A stretch of DNA of 64,000 bases, taken from NCBI GenBank assembly GCA_007693385.1, contig REDR01000043.1, forward strand, positions 124,001 to 188,000, written 5' to 3'. The notes under the pieces were generated by a model. It made no database searches and was not told the origin of the DNA. It was given only the letters and a program-made list of their open reading frames with translations. This DNA comes from Anaerolineaceae bacterium. Its GTDB lineage: Bacteria; Chloroflexota; Anaerolineae; Aggregatilineales; Phototrophicaceae. Positions 62,338-64,000 of this stretch are shown here, piece by piece (within the stretch, counting starts at the first letter, position 1; the number at the start of each line of letters is the position of its first letter). Both the position numbers and the translations under genes were made by a program.

Positions 62338-62742
62338 ATGCGTCAAAATATATCTTCCGGAACGAAGTGGGAAAAAATAGCCGGTTATTCGCGGGCGGTG
62401 CGCGTCGGGCAGATGGTGTATGTGTCCGGCACGACGGCCATTGACGAAGACGGGCAGGTCGTCGGCCTTGATGATGTCTACGCGCAGAGCCATTTCATAC
62501 TCGGCAAAATCCAGCAGGCGCTAGAGGCGGCGGGCGCGTCGATGGCGGATGTCGTCCGGACGCGCATTTATCTGACGCAGATCGCACGCTGGGAGGAAGC
62601 CGCCCGCGCCCACGCGGAATATTTCGGCGATGTGTTGCCGACCAATACGTTGATCGGGATTGATGCGCTGGTCGGCGCCGGTTATCTGGTAGAAATCGAA
62701 GCGGAGGCCATTATCGGGGCGGGCGATGATGGGGCAATTTGA
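62338..62742 (+). CDS. RidA-family protein (YjgF/YER057c/UK114), atypical
   Basis: A 134-residue RidA-like trimer-forming protein. Canonical RidA hydrolyses reactive enamine/imine intermediates and uses an Arg in the VARLP motif. Here the equivalent region reads GIDALVGAGYLVEIEAEAI, with no Arg, so it belongs to one of the Rid subfamilies without the deaminase residue. The rest of the fold is regular (RAVRVGQMVYVSGTTAID, QSHFILGKIQQALEAAGASMADVVRTRIYLT). AAGGG lies 7 bases before the ATG at 62338; an earlier ATG at 62290 is less likely. It is the first gene of an operon with a TIGR04076 protein and an LLM oxidoreductase. Confidence 0.88.
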   Translation: MRQNISSGTKWEKIAGYSRAVRVGQMVYVSGTTAIDEDGQVVGLDDVYAQSHFILGKIQQALEAAGASMADVVRTRIYLTQIARWEEAARAHAEYFGDVLPTNTLIGIDALVGAGYLVEIEAEAIIGAGDDGAI

Positions 62743-63043
62743 TTTATACGACCTGCGCGTGACCGTCGTCGAGATTCGCGGGCGTTCGGTGTGCGGGCTG
62801 GCAGTTGGTGATTTCTTCGAGCTAATCAACAGCAGTCAGCTACGCATCCCATCCGGCAAGCATTTTTGTGTGTTCGCGCTGGCGTCGGTCTTGCCGTTGT
62901 TGGCGGCCAAACAGCGTCAGATGGCGGCGGCGGACTGGCTAGAGCGCGATTCACTGGTCGCCTGTCCTGATCCTGAAGAAGGTCTTATCATGAAGATTGA
63001 ACGCATTGCCCGACGAACGTTAGATAGCGACGAATTGACATGA
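62726..63043 (+). CDS. TIGR04076 family protein
   Basis: A 105-residue small protein. YDLRVTVVEIRGRSVCGLAVGDFFEL, then RIPSGKHFCVFALASVLPLLAAKQ and DWLERDSLVACPDPEEGLIMKIERI, match the TIGR04076 pattern as I remember it. Family function is unknown. Conserved cysteines at C-G-L, H-F-C and A-C-P-D-P could bind a metal. Its ATG overlaps the end of the RidA-like gene by 17 bases, and its stop overlaps the next start (ATGA), so the three genes are tightly coupled. Confidence 0.8.
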   Translation: MMGQFDLYDLRVTVVEIRGRSVCGLAVGDFFELINSSQLRIPSGKHFCVFALASVLPLLAAKQRQMAAADWLERDSLVACPDPEEGLIMKIERIARRTLDSDELT

Positions 63044-64000
63044 GCCGACAAGAAATCAGCATCGCTTTTCAGACTGACAAACGCGCCGCCGATTACATCG
63101 CGCTGGCGCAACTGGTCGATCAATACGACTTCGACGCAGTGAGCGTGTATTGTGACGCGCCCTATCATCCTAGCTTCCCGCCGTTGATGTTGATGGCGCC
63201 CCACATCCGGCGGGCGCGTATCGGCATGGCGGCTATTTCTCCGTCGCGCATCCACCCGCTAGACATCGCCGCGCAGACCGCGCTTCTGGCCGATATAGCG
63301 GCAGGGGGCGTGACTGTTGGCGTGGCGCGTGGCGCGTGGTTAGACGACCATGCCATGCCGGAGTTGAAGCCGCCGGTGCAGGCCATCCGCGAAGCGATCC
63401 ACCTCATACGTTATATGCTGAACGGGCAGACCGGCGGTTATGATGGCCGCGTATATCAGTTAGCGCCACATGTCCGCGCCCCGTATCCGTTGCCACAGGC
63501 CGACATCCCGATTCTGGTGGGTACATGGGGGGCGAAACTGGGCGCGGTGGCCGGTGAACTGGCCGACGAAGTCAAAGTCGGCGGCTCGGCCAATCCGGAT
63601 ATGGTGAGCATCATGCGCGATTATATCCGGGTTGGTGAGGAACGCGCCGGACGCGCTTCCGGTTCGGTTGGCGTGGTATTCGGCGCGGTGACGGTGGTTG
63701 ACGAAGATCGACAGGCGGCACGGGCGGCGGTGCGGCGGGCGGTGGCTTTGTATCTGCCGGTTGTCGCCCCCTTAGACCCGACTGTGCAGGTCGAGCCGGA
63801 ATTGATGGCACGCATCAAGACGCACGTCGAGCGCGGTGAAAGTGATGCGGCAGTGGGATTGATCTCTGACGATCTGCTGGAGCGCTTCGCGTTCGGCGGC
63901 AATGTCGATGACATCATCCGGCAGGCGGCGAGTTTGTTTGATGCGGGCGCGTCTCGTGTGGAGTTTGGCACGCCGCACGGTCTACACGATCCCGCCGATG
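63040..64000 (+). CDS. LLM-class (luciferase-like) flavin or F420-dependent oxidoreductase, 3' truncated
   Basis: The frame starts with ATG overlapping the previous stop and is still open at the right edge: 320 codons and no stop. The translation begins MSRQEISIAFQTDKRAADYIA and shows the TIM-barrel pattern of the luciferase-like family: QLVDQYDFDAVSVYCDAPYHP, ARIGMAAISPSRIHPLDIA, GGVTVGVARGAWLDD, PILVGTWGAKLGAVAGELADEVKVGG. That last strand pattern is typical of F420-dependent members close to methylene-tetrahydromethanopterin reductase, so F420 rather than FMN is likely; this is inference. The substrate is unknown. The operon with RidA-like and TIGR04076 genes suggests a small-molecule catabolic or detoxifying step. 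Confidence 0.85.
   Translation, partial: MSRQEISIAFQTDKRAADYIALAQLVDQYDFDAVSVYCDAPYHPSFPPLMLMAPHIRRARIGMAAISPSRIHPLDIAAQTALLADIAAGGVTVGVARGAWLDDHAMPELKPPVQAIREAIHLIRYMLNGQTGGYDGRVYQLAPHVRAPYPLPQADIPILVGTWGAKLGAVAGELADEVKVGGSANPDMVSIMRDYIRVGEERAGRASGSVGVVFGAVTVVDEDRQAARAAVRRAVALYLPVVAPLDPTVQVEPELMARIKTHVERGESDAAVGLISDDLLERFAFGGNVDDIIRQAASLFDAGASRVEFGTPHGLHDPAD

Overview
The window reads as one uninterrupted piece of bacterial chromosome: moderately GC-rich, densely coded (no gene-free stretch above about 300 bases), with many ATGA/TGATG overlaps and short gaps. I see no rRNA, tRNA, CRISPR array, insertion sequence or prophage. The gene content points to an aerobic, monoderm-like Chloroflexota, probably Anaerolineae or a relative. 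Supporting signs are Thr-Pro-rich stalks on surface proteins (DUF3048, a Ser/Thr kinase), an NBR1-type Ig domain, PD40 repeat proteins, a clostripain-type secreted peptidase, a TIGR04076 protein beside an LLM oxidoreductase, and peptidoglycan genes without LPS genes. MnSOD, SCO1 and acyl-CoA oxidation suggest oxygen respiration. The taxonomic call is inference.

1-6.1 kb: end of a PstS-like protein, a PIG-L deacetylase/TPR pair on the minus strand, a DUF3048 surface protein and uvrA. 6.1-15.6 kb: a short-chain acyl-CoA block: a cobalamin-type acyl-CoA mutase with isobutyryl-CoA-mutase residues, a methylmalonyl-CoA epimerase, an acyl-CoA dehydrogenase, a zinc-lobe-less MDR oxidoreductase, a CYTH protein, a small membrane protein and a three-gene acyl-CoA carboxylase (carboxyltransferase, biotin carboxylase, biotin carrier). 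Together they could take branched or odd-chain acyl-CoA through propionyl-CoA to methylmalonyl-CoA. 15.6-26.2 kb: gyrA converging on queG, SCO1, a MurF-like/alanine racemase fusion, an EamA transporter, sodA and fumC.

26.3-34.6 kb: signalling and translation genes: a Ser/Thr kinase with an extracellular NBR1-like domain, an HD-domain protein, a DUF3524 tRNA-queuosine mannosyltransferase homologue next to a RelA/SpoT enzyme, then moeA, VKOR and an S1-domain protein. 34.7-40.3 kb: cell envelope genes: a lipoprotein, an M23 peptidase coupled to a membrane-anchored PD40 protein, and a LysM/L,D-transpeptidase. 40.3-48 kb: SDR, YbaK, pfkA, dnaE, crcB and uppP. 48-56.6 kb: a REC-histidine kinase hybrid, an AAA ATPase/REC-like/membrane protein operon running into an epimerase and obgE, then nadD and a tandem solute-binding protein. 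56.6-64 kb: a 1261-residue secreted C11 peptidase, a small secreted protein, and a LysR regulator divergent from a RidA-like/TIGR04076/LLM operon that runs off the window.

The observations I rate highest are the Phe/Gln isobutyryl-CoA-mutase signature, a bacterial homologue of the queuosine mannosyltransferase in a genome with queG, the MurF-like domain with altered catalytic motifs fused to alanine racemase, and the kinase carrying an NBR1-like domain outside the cell. All function calls rest on reading the translated sequence; no database search was possible.
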